Part shown: positions 13,998 to 22,661 of the stretch, one piece after another
Layout of the letters: each line of letters opens with the position of its first letter
Position numbering within the stretch: position 1 is the stretch's first letter
Source of the DNA: Lactiplantibacillus nangangensis
Lineage (GTDB): Bacteria > Bacillota > Bacilli > Lactobacillales > Lactobacillaceae
Reading direction: 5' to 3'
NCBI RefSeq assembly: GCF_005405065.1
Contig: NZ_BJDI01000003.1
Location: forward strand, 186,001-250,000
DNA length: 64,000 nt
Notes under the pieces: model-generated
What the model was told of the DNA's origin: nothing
The model's input: the letters and a program-made list of their open reading frames with translations, nothing else
Databases searched by the model: none
Translations under genes and position numbers: made by a program

Positions 13998-14225
13998 TTG
14001 TCAAAAAAAGATAAAGCTATCTCAGTGACGCTGAATGAGACCCAAGTAAATGATCAGACCATCACGGAAGTTTTGATTGGTAAACAAGTGATTGGTCAAG
14101 TGACCCAAACTGGGGACCGTTTTGATGCGGAACTTTCTAGTGATTCACAACCATTTGCCCATAGCAAATCATTCGATGAATGTTTGCAAGAAGTCCTTTC
14201 AGCGTACCACTTGCATAAAGGCTAA
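13998..14225 (+). CDS. DUF2969 family protein
   Basis: A 75-residue acidic protein recognised as the DUF2969 family of lactobacilli; its function is unknown. It begins with TTG at 13998, ten bases after AAGGAGG inside the end of yidD. This start gives MSKKDKAISVTLNE. The C-terminal FDECLQEVLSAYHLHKG is the best conserved part. No membrane segment or known catalytic motif is visible. Its steady position between yidD and a RodA/FtsW gene suggests a part in wall growth, but this is inference. Confidence 0.8.
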   Translation: MSKKDKAISVTLNETQVNDQTITEVLIGKQVIGQVTQTGDRFDAELSSDSQPFAHSKSFDECLQEVLSAYHLHKG

Positions 14226-14238
14226 TTTTTGGTTAACC

Positions 14239-14281
14239 TTCAACCTGGTTCCGTTTATTCGGCACCAGGTTGTTGTATAAT
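14239..14281 (+). promoter_or_regulatory. Hairpin overlapping the promoter of the RodA/FtsW gene
   Basis: CAACCTGGT...ACCAGGTTG (14240-14272) forms a strong stem. TATAAT (14276-14281) begins a few bases later, so a possible upstream terminator and the next promoter are nearly superimposed. The stem lacks a proper T run. Confidence 0.5.
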
Positions 14282-14315
14282 CAAGCTTATCTTAGAAAAT
14301 TAAGGAGCGTTTGTT

Positions 14316-15521
14316 GTGGCAGAAGAATCTAGACTGCGTGGTCAAGCAGAAGAATCACGGATTGACTGGGGAATTATTTTCTCCATCATGATGCTAGGCT
14401 TGATTGGACTGGCCTCAATTTATGTCGCTGCCAGTCACGATTCAAGTGTGGTCAACGTGACGAAACAGGTTATTTCACAAGTGATGTGGTTCGTGATTGG
14501 GACCACGTTAGCAATTATCATTATGCAGTTTGACTCTGAACAACTCTGGCGGGTCGCCCCGCTAGCTTATTGGTTTGGGATATTTCTGTTAGTGGCGGTC
14601 TTAGTCCTGTACAGTCGGTCGATGTTTGCCAGTACCGGGGCTAAAAGTTGGTTTGCGGTTGGCTCATTGACCTTTCAACCGTCAGAAATCATGAAACCGG
14701 CCTTTATTTTGATGTTAGGTCGGGTCGTGACGATGCATAATACCGAAAATCCGAACCACACGATGGCGACGGATTGGCAGTTGATTGGGAAACTGATTGC
14801 CTATACGATTCCGTTAATTATCCTGTTGAAGCTTCAAAATGACTTTGGGACGATGTTAGTCTTCTTCGCCATTTTAGGTGGTGTCATTCTGGTTTCAGGA
14901 ATTTCGTGGCGGTTATTGGCACCGGCGTTTTCAATTGTGTTTGTGTTTGCTGGAACGGTGCTTTACTTAGTCGTCACAACCAGTGGCCGGCATATTTTGG
15001 AAGCAGTGGGTTTTAAAGCGTATCAATTCGCCCGGATCGATACTTGGTTGAATCCGTCGACCGATACGTCTAATAATGCGTATCAAGTTTGGCAGAGTAT
15101 GAAAGCCATTGGTTCTGGTCAGATTACTGGTCGCGGGTTCAACGTGTCCCACGTGACCGTGCCGGTGCGTGAATCTGATATGATTTTCTCCGTCATTGGG
15201 GAAAACTTTGGCTTCATCGGTTGTACGATCGTCGTTTTATTATATTTCTTATTAATTTATCAAATGGTGCGGGTCACCTTCGATACAAAAAATGAGTTTT
15301 ATGCTTATATTTCGACAGGGGTCATTATGATGATCTTGTTCCATGTGTTCGAAAACATTGGGATGAGTATCGGCTTGCTCCCAATGACTGGGATTCCGTT
15401 GCCTTTTATTAGTCAAGGGGGTTCGGCTTTGATTGCGAACATGGCCGGGATTGGACTGATCATGTCAATGCGGTTCCATTACAAGTCATACATGTTCAGT
15501 CGCAACGATCGGTTTGAATAA
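14316..15521 (+). CDS. rodA: RodA/FtsW-family peptidoglycan glycosyltransferase
   Basis: A 401-residue SEDS membrane protein with about ten helices, which polymerises lipid II into glycan strands. The conserved core is visible as FQPSEIMKPAFILMLGR, LQNDFGTMLVFFA and the C-terminal GIPLPFISQGGSALIANM. It starts with GTG at 14316 behind TAAGGAGCG. Context with mbl and yidD points to elongation (RodA) rather than division (FtsW), though sequence alone does not fully separate them. Confidence 0.9.
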   Translation: MAEESRLRGQAEESRIDWGIIFSIMMLGLIGLASIYVAASHDSSVVNVTKQVISQVMWFVIGTTLAIIIMQFDSEQLWRVAPLAYWFGIFLLVAVLVLYSRSMFASTGAKSWFAVGSLTFQPSEIMKPAFILMLGRVVTMHNTENPNHTMATDWQLIGKLIAYTIPLIILLKLQNDFGTMLVFFAILGGVILVSGISWRLLAPAFSIVFVFAGTVLYLVVTTSGRHILEAVGFKAYQFARIDTWLNPSTDTSNNAYQVWQSMKAIGSGQITGRGFNVSHVTVPVRESDMIFSVIGENFGFIGCTIVVLLYFLLIYQMVRVTFDTKNEFYAYISTGVIMMILFHVFENIGMSIGLLPMTGIPLPFISQGGSALIANMAGIGLIMSMRFHYKSYMFSRNDRFE

Positions 15522-15639
15522 CTAAAGTTGTTGCGGGTCGTTTAGCATAATTGGTGTTATAGTTAGACATAATTATTACAATATTAATTAGTTGAACGAA
15601 ACCATCAAGATTTAAATTAAGGAAAGCATGGTGTTGAAG

Positions 15640-15936
15640 ATGAGTGAAGATGCAAATTATTTCTGGACCAAAGATACTGACGGTCATACGCGGATTGGGT
15701 TAACGAAAGCGGCACACGAAGCCTTGGGTGAAGTGAAGTACGCGGAATTACCAACTGTGGGTGATAAGGTCAGTCAAAAAGAAGCTTTCCTTAGCATTGA
15801 AGCCACTAAAGCTGTTTCTGAATTTAACTGTCCAATTAATGGGACCGTTACGGCGGTTAACCCAGCTTTGAAAGCTGATTTCAAAGCCTTGAACAGTCTT
15901 GAAGACGGGGTTGCTTGGTTGATTGACGTCGATTAA
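15640..15936 (+). CDS. gcvH: Stand-alone GcvH-like lipoyl domain protein
   Basis: A 98-residue protein of the glycine cleavage H family. The lipoyl-lysine hairpin is visible as SIEATKAVSEF, with K as the attachment residue, followed by the usual NGTVTAVNPAL. No gcvT, gcvP or lipoate ligase lies nearby. In Firmicutes a solitary H protein can act as carrier that passes lipoate to other enzymes; that role is inferred. Several starts are possible between 15628 and 15640. AAGGAAAG ends at 15626, so the ATG at 15628 is too close; I prefer ATG at 15640. Confidence 0.85.
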   Translation: MSEDANYFWTKDTDGHTRIGLTKAAHEALGEVKYAELPTVGDKVSQKEAFLSIEATKAVSEFNCPINGTVTAVNPALKADFKALNSLEDGVAWLIDVD

Positions 15937-15945
15937 TTTTCGGGG

Positions 15946-16283
15946 TTGACAAGCGAATCAGTCCTCGGTATACTCAGGACATTAATAAACGATTAGAAAA
16001 TTATCATTTTGAAAAGATGAGTACGTGGTTACGGCTACTAAGAGAGTCTCAGGTTGGTGCAATGAGATTAGACGTGAAACGGAAGATGGTCTTGAATCAA
16101 TGCAATTTGGTGAGCTACGGTTAGCCAAGTTTGGATTGCACCCATTATCGTGCCGAGTTAGAACTAACTCTTAAGACAGTTTGTGTGAGCAAGTTGCAAA
16201 GATGGGTGGTACCGCGAGACTGAGCTTCTCGTCCTATTGGTTATGATTGAGATCATAACTGATAAGATGAGAAGCTTTTTTGT
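15946..16283 (+). promoter_or_regulatory. T-box leader of metNIQ, with promoter
   Basis: The promoter is TTGACA (15946-15951) and TATACT (15969-15974), 17 bases apart. The leader has the T-box sequence GGTGGTACCGCG (16205-16216). A terminator follows in which GCTTCTC pairs with GAGAAGC ahead of T7, with an inner TTATGAT/ATCATAA stem. Uncharged tRNA binding would favour read-through. Given the genes below it, tRNA-Met is the expected ligand; I did not confirm the specifier codon. Confidence 0.9.
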
Positions 16284-16364
16284 TTGCAAAGTAATTGCAG
16301 TTGATAAATGATTAAGTTAGCTTAATTGGTCTGAACCAATTGAACGGCATAAGGAGGAAACGAA

Positions 16365-17396
16365 TTGATTGAATTTAAAGACGTGACCAAAACGTTTGAT
16401 AGCAAGCAAGGGACTGTGCATGCGGTCCAAGATGTGAACTTAAAGATCGAAGATGGCCATATCTACGGCATTGTCGGTTATTCTGGGGCTGGAAAGAGTA
16501 CCTTGATTCGCATGTTGAATGGGCTAGAAACACCGACTAGCGGCTCAGTCAATATCGATGAGGTCGAAATCTCCGCTTTGACGGGCGCTAAGTTACGTGC
16601 CCAACGGCATAAGATCGGGATGATTTTTCAACATTTTAACTTACTCTGGTCACGGACCGTGTTGGAAAATATCATGTTTCCACTAGAAATTGCCGGTAAT
16701 AGTAAGGCAGATGCCAAGCAGAAAGCCGCTCATCTCGCCGAATTAGTCGGGTTGTCTGGTCGTGAGAATGCTTATCCAGCTGAATTATCTGGTGGGCAAA
16801 AGCAACGGGTCGGGATTGCGCGAGCTTTAGCCAATGATCCTCAAATCTTACTTTCGGATGAAGCGACGAGTGCGCTTGATCCGCAAACGACGGATGAAGT
16901 TTTGGACTTGTTACTAGATATTAACAAGAAGTTGAATTTAACGATTGTCCTCATTACCCATGAAATGCATGTCATTCGTAAGATTGCGGACCATGTGGCA
17001 GTCATGGAAGACGGTAAAATCGTTGAACAGGGGCCGGTTTTGGAAGTCTTCAAACGACCACAACAAGCCGTCACGAAGCGGTTCGTGAACGAGGAAGTGA
17101 CGCCATCGTTGACTGAAACAACGGCAGTGGTTGATCAACTCTTAGCGAAATATCCTAAAGGGACAATCGTTCAACTCACATTCCATGGTGACCAAGCCCA
17201 ATTACCGATTGTTTCAGAAATGTTGAAACAATATACGTTGGATTTAAACATCATCGAAGGGGCAATTCATCAAACTCAAGAGGGCGCGATTGGGTCGCTG
17301 TACATTCAAATTAGCGGTGACCAGTCACAAATTAATGGCGCACTAGCTTATTTACAAAAAATGCGGGTCGAAACGGAGGTCTTAAATCGTGAATAG
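16365..17396 (+). CDS. metN: Methionine ABC importer, ATP-binding protein
   Basis: A 343-residue cytoplasmic ATPase of the MetNIQ importer. Motifs in order are Walker [10 protein letters not shown] (about residue 38), signature LSGGQKQR, Walker [14 protein letters not shown] and the switch histidine in ITHEMHV. The last 90 residues form the NIL/C2 regulatory domain, which in E. coli binds methionine and shuts uptake. It starts with TTG at 16365 behind AAGGAGG. Its end overlaps metI by 8 bases. Confidence 0.95.
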   Translation: MIEFKDVTKTFDSKQGTVHAVQDVNLKIEDGHIYGIVGYSGAGKSTLIRMLNGLETPTSGSVNIDEVEISALTGAKLRAQRHKIGMIFQHFNLLWSRTVLENIMFPLEIAGNSKADAKQKAAHLAELVGLSGRENAYPAELSGGQKQRVGIARALANDPQILLSDEATSALDPQTTDEVLDLLLDINKKLNLTIVLITHEMHVIRKIADHVAVMEDGKIVEQGPVLEVFKRPQQAVTKRFVNEEVTPSLTETTAVVDQLLAKYPKGTIVQLTFHGDQAQLPIVSEMLKQYTLDLNIIEGAIHQTQEGAIGSLYIQISGDQSQINGALAYLQKMRVETEVLNRE

Positions 17397-18081
17397 TCAA
17401 GGATTAGGGTCGTATTTTAAATTTTCAAATGTTGACTGGGGCAACATGTTGAGCTCAACTTGGGAAACGATTTGGTTGACCCTCGTTTCAATGATCGTCG
17501 TGGCGATTTTGGGGATTGCGCTCGGGTTGCTCTTGTTCGAAACGACAAATAGCCAACAACCTTGGGCCAAAGTGCTCAATTGGGTCGTTGCCTTATTTGT
17601 GAACGTGTTCCGGTCAATTCCATTCATCATCTTGATTGTCTTATTATTACCAGTGACGCAAAGTATCGTTGGAACGATTATCGGTCCTCGAGCTGCTTTG
17701 CCATCACTGATTATCTCGGCGGCACCATTTTATGCTCGGATGGTCGAGCTCGCCTTTCATGAACTTGATCATGGCGTGATTGAAGCGGCTGAATCGATGG
17801 GTGCCACGCGTTGGCAGATTATTCGGAAAGTCTTACTACCAGAAAGTTTGCCAGCTTTGGTTTCCGGAATCACGGTCACGACCATTTCGTTGATCGGTTA
17901 TACCGCAATGGCTGGGGCGATTGGGGCCGGGGGTCTTGGTAACTTAGCTTACCAAGATGGGTTCCAATCCAACAACAATGCAATCACATTAGTGGCGACA
18001 GTCATCATTGTCATCATCGTGTTTATTTTCCAATTTATCGGGGATGTGGCAGTTAAGCACATCGATAAACGCGCTAACTAA
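17389..18081 (+). CDS. metI: Methionine ABC importer, permease
   Basis: A 230-residue inner membrane subunit with five or so helices. The EAA loop that couples to MetN is visible as [24 protein letters not shown], and [18 protein letters not shown] is a MetI hallmark. It starts with GTG at 17389 inside the end of metN, so translation is probably coupled. It imports L-methionine, and in relatives also D-methionine and its sulfoxide. Confidence 0.95.
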   Translation: MNSQGLGSYFKFSNVDWGNMLSSTWETIWLTLVSMIVVAILGIALGLLLFETTNSQQPWAKVLNWVVALFVNVFRSIPFIILIVLLLPVTQSIVGTIIGPRAALPSLIISAAPFYARMVELAFHELDHGVIEAAESMGATRWQIIRKVLLPESLPALVSGITVTTISLIGYTAMAGAIGAGGLGNLAYQDGFQSNNNAITLVATVIIVIIVFIFQFIGDVAVKHIDKRAN

Positions 18082-18135
18082 CGGTTTCAAGGGATGTTAA
18101 AAAGGGTTCAACAATTTGATTAGGAGGAACTTAGC

Positions 18136-18966
18136 ATGCGAAAAAAGGGAATTTTAGGGTTATTAGCTGTGGCGGCAACGGCCTTTTTGCTAGTTGGTTG
18201 TGGTAAATCAGCGTCATCGTCCAAAACGACAACGATCACTGTCGGGGCTTCAGCGGTACCACACGCAGAAATTTTGAAACATATTCAACCAGAATTGAAA
18301 AAGGAAGGCGTTAATTTAAAAATTAAAGTTTTCCAAGATTACGTCCTACCAAACAAGGCATTGGCTTCTAAGGAATTGGACGCAAATTACTTCCAGCATG
18401 TGCCATTTTTAGACAATTGGAATAAAGAAAATAACGGGACTTTGGTTTCAGCTGGCGCCGTTCATTTGGAACCAATTGGTGTTTTCTCTAAGAAAGTTAA
18501 GCATTTGAAAGACTTAAAGGATGGCGCCACGGTCTTAGTAAGTAGCAACGTTGCTGATTACGGTCGAGTCTTAACCTTGTTCAAAGACGCTGGCTTAATT
18601 ACGTTGAAGAAGGGGACGGATATTACGTCAGCCAACTTCAATGATATTGCAACGAATAAAAAGCATCTGGTCTTCAAGCATTCTTACGAAGCGAAGTTAA
18701 TGCCTCAATTCTACAAGAATAACGAAGGCGACGCGGTAGTGATCAACGCCAACTATGCGGTTCAAGCTGGCTTAGACCCACGTAAAGATGCGATTGCCCT
18801 TGAAAAGTCGGATTCGCCATATGCCAACATTGTGGCCATTCGTAAGGGTGATAAAGACAAGCCGGCAATCAAGAAATTGATGAAGGCCTTACGTTCAGAT
18901 TCAACGCAAAAATGGATCAAGAACCATTATAAGGGTGCCATCTTACCTGTAACGTCTACCAACTAA
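18136..18966 (+). CDS. metQ: Methionine-binding lipoprotein
   Basis: A 276-residue substrate-binding protein of the NlpA family. A signal peptide ends in the lipobox LLVGC, so it is anchored outside the membrane through its cysteine, followed by a Ser-rich linker. DYVLPNKALASKELDANYFQH and the later VVINANYAVQAGLDP are family motifs. TAGGAGGAAC precedes the ATG. It completes the metNIQ unit and is followed by a terminator. Confidence 0.95.
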   Translation: MRKKGILGLLAVAATAFLLVGCGKSASSSKTTTITVGASAVPHAEILKHIQPELKKEGVNLKIKVFQDYVLPNKALASKELDANYFQHVPFLDNWNKENNGTLVSAGAVHLEPIGVFSKKVKHLKDLKDGATVLVSSNVADYGRVLTLFKDAGLITLKKGTDITSANFNDIATNKKHLVFKHSYEAKLMPQFYKNNEGDAVVINANYAVQAGLDPRKDAIALEKSDSPYANIVAIRKGDKDKPAIKKLMKALRSDSTQKWIKNHYKGAILPVTSTN

Positions 18967-18973
18967 AGTGATT

Positions 18974-19004
18974 GAAAGTCGGTCTGAAAATGACCGGCTT
19001 TTTA
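18974..19004 (+). terminator. Terminator after metQ
   Basis: AAAGTCGGTC pairs with GACCGGCTTT, followed by TT. Confidence 0.8.
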
Positions 19005-19080
19005 GTTACATTAAAATCGCATGAGATTAAGCCCCGCTTGACTTTGAGCCTCTTGCAGGGTACGCTAATTTTAGTTAAAT

Positions 19081-19420
19081 CCTAAAGATTGAAAGTGTCA
19101 AAATTGTTGTGAATTCGGGAATACTAACATGGGGTATGTCTAAAATAGACTCATACGGATTATCACATCGTCAGCCAGAGTTTGAACAATTGACGAATCA
19201 CTAAAAACAGTTAATGAGCTGTAGGTTGTTGTTGATAGCATCGGGCGTGTGGGTGGCGTTTGACCGGTGTTTTTCCGGTCTTACACCACGGACCGGCCGG
19301 GAGATTTGCGGTTTAGGCAAAGCTTTCGGGCGAGGGGCAAGACGTTCTTCAGGCTTGCCCTGGTCCCTCGGCCGCATGTTATCAACAACAACCGGAAGTG
19401 GCAACTTTCAACTTTTAGTT
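19081..19420 (-). repeat. Dispersed palindromic element, family A copy 1
   Basis: This lies in the opposite orientation to copies at 33877-34283 and 45803-46194. The core at 19219-19394 is bounded by GTTGTTGTTGATA and TATCAACAACAAC. It contains internal hairpins such as GACCGG...CCGGTC. Outer ends carry TTGAAAG and CTTTCAA arms. Short reading frames cross it on both strands but have no ribosome site or protein-like character. It ends about 30 bases before hicD, so it probably forms part of the hicD leader or promoter region. Confidence 0.8.
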
Positions 19421-19448
19421 AAATCATTTACAGAATGGAGTTAGCGAT

Positions 19449-20372
19449 ATGCGTAAATATGGTGTTATTGGATTAGGTCAAGTTGGGGCAACCGTTGCCT
19501 ATACGTTAGTACAACACGGCACGGTTGATGAATTGGTGCTAATCGATCATAACGAAGCGTTAGCACAAGCACAAAAGTTAGATTTGGATGATGCCTCACC
19601 ACGTCTGGGTTCGACCACGAAGATTATTTTGAATGATTATTCAGCCTTAGCCGACGCTGAAGTGTTGATCGTAGCTTCCGGCAATATCGGGGCCATCGAC
19701 ATGACCAGTCCCAAGGGGCGGTTTGGCGAATATGATTCCAATCAAGCTATTGTTCGTGATATTGCGCCAAAAATCGTGGCTTCTGGGTTCAAAGGTATCT
19801 TGATCGACATCATGAACCCTTGTGATGTCATGACCGATTACTTACAACGCATGACTGGCTTTGACCGTAACCGGGTCTTTGGGACGGGGACGTTCTTGGA
19901 CACCGCACGGATGCAGAAGTACGTTGGTCAAGCACTGCACACAAACGGTAAAAATGTGGCCGGCTATGTTTATGGCGAACACGGTAACTCACAATTTGTT
20001 GCTTGGTCGACGGTTTCAGTCAATGGGCAATCAATCGCTAACTTCAAGGATCTGGACTTAAAACAGCTTGAAGAAGATGCACGTCAAGGGGCTTTTGCCG
20101 TCATGGCTGGGAAAAAGTATACGAATTTTGCCATTGCCACTTGTGGGGTACGTTTGGCGGAAGCCGTCAGTGCGGATGAACAGTTAGCTTGTCCCGTTTC
20201 AGCATTTGATCCAGACTTTGGCACCTATGTGGGGATGCCAGCCGTTATCGGTAAAAATGGTATCGAATCCTTGATTCATTTGGACTTGACCGCTGATGAA
20301 CAAGCCTCATTGGCATCGTCAGCGAAATTTATCAAGTCAAAAGTTGACGTTTTACCACAAGCTACTAAGTAA
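19449..20372 (+). CDS. hicD: L-2-hydroxyisocaproate dehydrogenase
   Basis: A 307-residue NAD-dependent enzyme of the lactate/malate dehydrogenase fold that reduces branched 2-keto acids, such as 2-ketoisocaproate from leucine. The Rossmann loop is GLGQVGATVAY. The catalytic histidine is in YGEHGNSQF; true lactate dehydrogenases usually have GEHGDS. Substrate specificity follows from resemblance to the Lactobacillus HicDH branch, not from a single residue. It stands alone, with repeat copy A1 directly upstream. Confidence 0.88.
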   Translation: MRKYGVIGLGQVGATVAYTLVQHGTVDELVLIDHNEALAQAQKLDLDDASPRLGSTTKIILNDYSALADAEVLIVASGNIGAIDMTSPKGRFGEYDSNQAIVRDIAPKIVASGFKGILIDIMNPCDVMTDYLQRMTGFDRNRVFGTGTFLDTARMQKYVGQALHTNGKNVAGYVYGEHGNSQFVAWSTVSVNGQSIANFKDLDLKQLEEDARQGAFAVMAGKKYTNFAIATCGVRLAEAVSADEQLACPVSAFDPDFGTYVGMPAVIGKNGIESLIHLDLTADEQASLASSAKFIKSKVDVLPQATK

Positions 20373-20536
20373 TTTTAAAAAATAAGTTAAAGCTAGTCGG
20401 TTCAGCGTGAGTTTTCGTTGGAGCGGCTTTTTGCTGTCCTGGTGGGGCGTTAGTCCGTTGAAAGTCACGTGTAACCAATGTGCAAAGCCGCGCAATCATG
20501 CTAAAATAAAGGTTAAACTGAGCAATCGAGGTTATT

Positions 20537-21511
20537 ATGGAAGCACAGAAATTAGCAACTTTAAAAGCTGATGTCATGAAGTTACGTCAGCATTTACGTG
20601 CTGGTGATTTGTATCAATCCCTCCCGCAGCGGCTGGGATACTTGATTGATCAAATCCCAGTGACCCCTGCAACGACCGTGACGATACCGGATGACGGGGA
20701 AATTTTAGACTTAATCAAACAATTACATGCTGGCCTTGAAGCCGGGACTTTAACTGAAATTACGGATGCGCAACTGCAACAGTTGTTACAACATTTAGGT
20801 TCAACTGATCCCGCCGTGCGCGATCGGGGCTGTTACTACTTACTGAATGAGGCACTCCAGCAACAGTTGTTGACCAATGAACAGTTGGGGACGATCTTCG
20901 ATGTGGTTAGCCAAGATGCGCAATTATTTGCCCACATTGATCAATCTGAAAATGATGCTGTTTATCAACGGTCGTTTTCAATTTTGATCTTGTCAGTCTT
21001 ATTGTACGCGGATCATGCCGGTATGACGTTTATGACGCCAGCACGGCTAGAACTTGTGGTGCAGCAGTTTACGACTTATTTACTGTTGGAACGCGATACG
21101 CGCGGCTTTGTCACCGACCATGGTTGGGCACATGCCTATACGCACATCGGCAATTTATTAGATGAATTGGCGGATGAGAGCCAACTGGCACGTGCGGATA
21201 AATTGATGATGCTGGCTTGTTTGATTGAACGTTATCAGCGTCTGACGACCCCACTAATTTTTGGCGAGGCTGAACGATTGTCGACCTACTTGGCGTTGAT
21301 TACCACCAAGGATGAGTTATATTCTGATTATCTCTTGCGGGCCTTTAAAAAATGGCACCAACAATTAGTGATGCAGCCAGCTCCGGCGACAGCGACGGCT
21401 TGGACGCGCGTGTTTAATCGGAATCGTTTATTAGAGGCCATGGCGTTACACGATGATTTTCCCACGGCCATCGTTGATTATTTAGATGATGAATTAGAGT
21501 TTTTAGGGTAG
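20537..21511 (+). CDS. DUF2785 domain protein
   Basis: A 324-residue soluble, largely helical protein. The segments VYQRSFSILILSVLL and TRGFVTDHGWAHAYTHIGNLLDELA (residues 150-215 or so) match DUF2785, which I recognise from family memory; its function is unknown. No signal peptide or membrane helix is visible. The conserved GWAH and neighbouring His and Asp residues could be a functional centre, but no reaction can be named. The next gene starts 21 bases downstream, so they may share a transcript. Confidence 0.8.
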   Translation: MEAQKLATLKADVMKLRQHLRAGDLYQSLPQRLGYLIDQIPVTPATTVTIPDDGEILDLIKQLHAGLEAGTLTEITDAQLQQLLQHLGSTDPAVRDRGCYYLLNEALQQQLLTNEQLGTIFDVVSQDAQLFAHIDQSENDAVYQRSFSILILSVLLYADHAGMTFMTPARLELVVQQFTTYLLLERDTRGFVTDHGWAHAYTHIGNLLDELADESQLARADKLMMLACLIERYQRLTTPLIFGEAERLSTYLALITTKDELYSDYLLRAFKKWHQQLVMQPAPATATAWTRVFNRNRLLEAMALHDDFPTAIVDYLDDELEFLG

Positions 21512-21532
21512 TTTTGGAAGGAAGTTACGCTG

Positions 21533-22561
21533 ATGCAAGCAAAAGCAGTTGGATTATACGCGGGTCACGAGATCAGTGATCCCAAGGCATTGGAGGATGT
21601 GACGTTGACTGTAACGCAGCCAACCGGACGCGATGTTTTAGTCGCCGTCCAAGCCGTTTCGGTCAATCCAATTGATACGAAACAACGTCAGGTTCAGCCA
21701 GCAACCACGACGCCGCGGGTGTTAGGTTTTGATGCCGTTGGTCGCGTCATCGCGGTAGGGCCGGAAGTCACAAGTGTGATGACCGATGATATCGTTTATT
21801 ATGCCGGCGCGGTTGATCGCCCTGGGAGTAATGCGCAGTACCAATTGGTTGATGAACGGCTAGTGGCGTTAGCGCCAAAATCGTGGGACCTGACCGCTGC
21901 GGCTGGTTTGCCATTAACTGGGCTGACGGCATGGGAAGCGTTGTTTGAAAAATTAGCTTGGCAACCCGCTAAAAATGCCAATGTTGGTCATTCAGTCTTG
22001 ATCATCAATGGCGCTGGCGGCGTTGGTTCAGTGGCGATTCAGTTGGCAAAATGGGCTGGCCTAACCGTGATCACGACGGCTGGTCAACCAAAAACGACGG
22101 CGTGGGTCAAAGCCTTAGGCGCAGATATCGTATTGGACTATCATGACGATTTAGCCGCCCAATTAGCGACTCACCAAGTCAAAGCGGTCGATAGTGCGAT
22201 TTTGTTACAATCTACTGATCAGTATTTGCCCATCGTGGCGCCATTAATGCGGCCACTTAGCACGATGGTCGCGGTGGTGACAAATGCCAAACCGTTACCA
22301 ATGGCGTTATTGAAGCCCAAGAGCTTGAATTTTGCTTGGGAGTTTATGTTCACGAAGGCCAATTATCAGTTGCCAGAATTAGCGACTCAAGGAATGATGT
22401 TAGCTAAAATGGCTCAATTGGCAGATGATGGGATTTTACAGCCAACGACCAAAAAAGTCATCAAAGGGATTAACGCGAAAACGCTAACTGAGGCCCATCA
22501 GATTGTTGAAACCGGACAAATGTTAGGAAAGTTAGTGTTAACTGCGCCATTTAATGGATAA
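21533..22561 (+). CDS. Zinc-type alcohol dehydrogenase-like MDR oxidoreductase
   Basis: A 342-residue medium-chain dehydrogenase/reductase. It has an N-terminal GroES-like fold with SVNPIDTKQRQ and GFDAVGRVIAVG, then the NAD(P) loop INGAGGVGSVAIQLAKW. The zinc-binding cysteines of classical alcohol dehydrogenases are absent, so a quinone or enal reductase activity is more likely than alcohol oxidation. It is close behind the DUF2785 gene. The substrate is unknown. Confidence 0.85.
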   Translation: MQAKAVGLYAGHEISDPKALEDVTLTVTQPTGRDVLVAVQAVSVNPIDTKQRQVQPATTTPRVLGFDAVGRVIAVGPEVTSVMTDDIVYYAGAVDRPGSNAQYQLVDERLVALAPKSWDLTAAAGLPLTGLTAWEALFEKLAWQPAKNANVGHSVLIINGAGGVGSVAIQLAKWAGLTVITTAGQPKTTAWVKALGADIVLDYHDDLAAQLATHQVKAVDSAILLQSTDQYLPIVAPLMRPLSTMVAVVTNAKPLPMALLKPKSLNFAWEFMFTKANYQLPELATQGMMLAKMAQLADDGILQPTTKKVIKGINAKTLTEAHQIVETGQMLGKLVLTAPFNG

Positions 22562-22661
22562 TAGCGGTTACAACGTTGCAAAACTATTTCCAATTTTAGT
22601 AAGATATTGTAGAATTAGAGAAGCCGTAATATGAAATAAATCTTGATAGGATGAACAAAAA

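Noticed and set aside
19201-19444. Open frames of 67-76 codons on both strands inside repeat A1, and similar ones in A2 and A3
   Set aside because: They follow the palindrome, have no ribosome site, and exist on both strands of a structured repeat. They are products of base composition.
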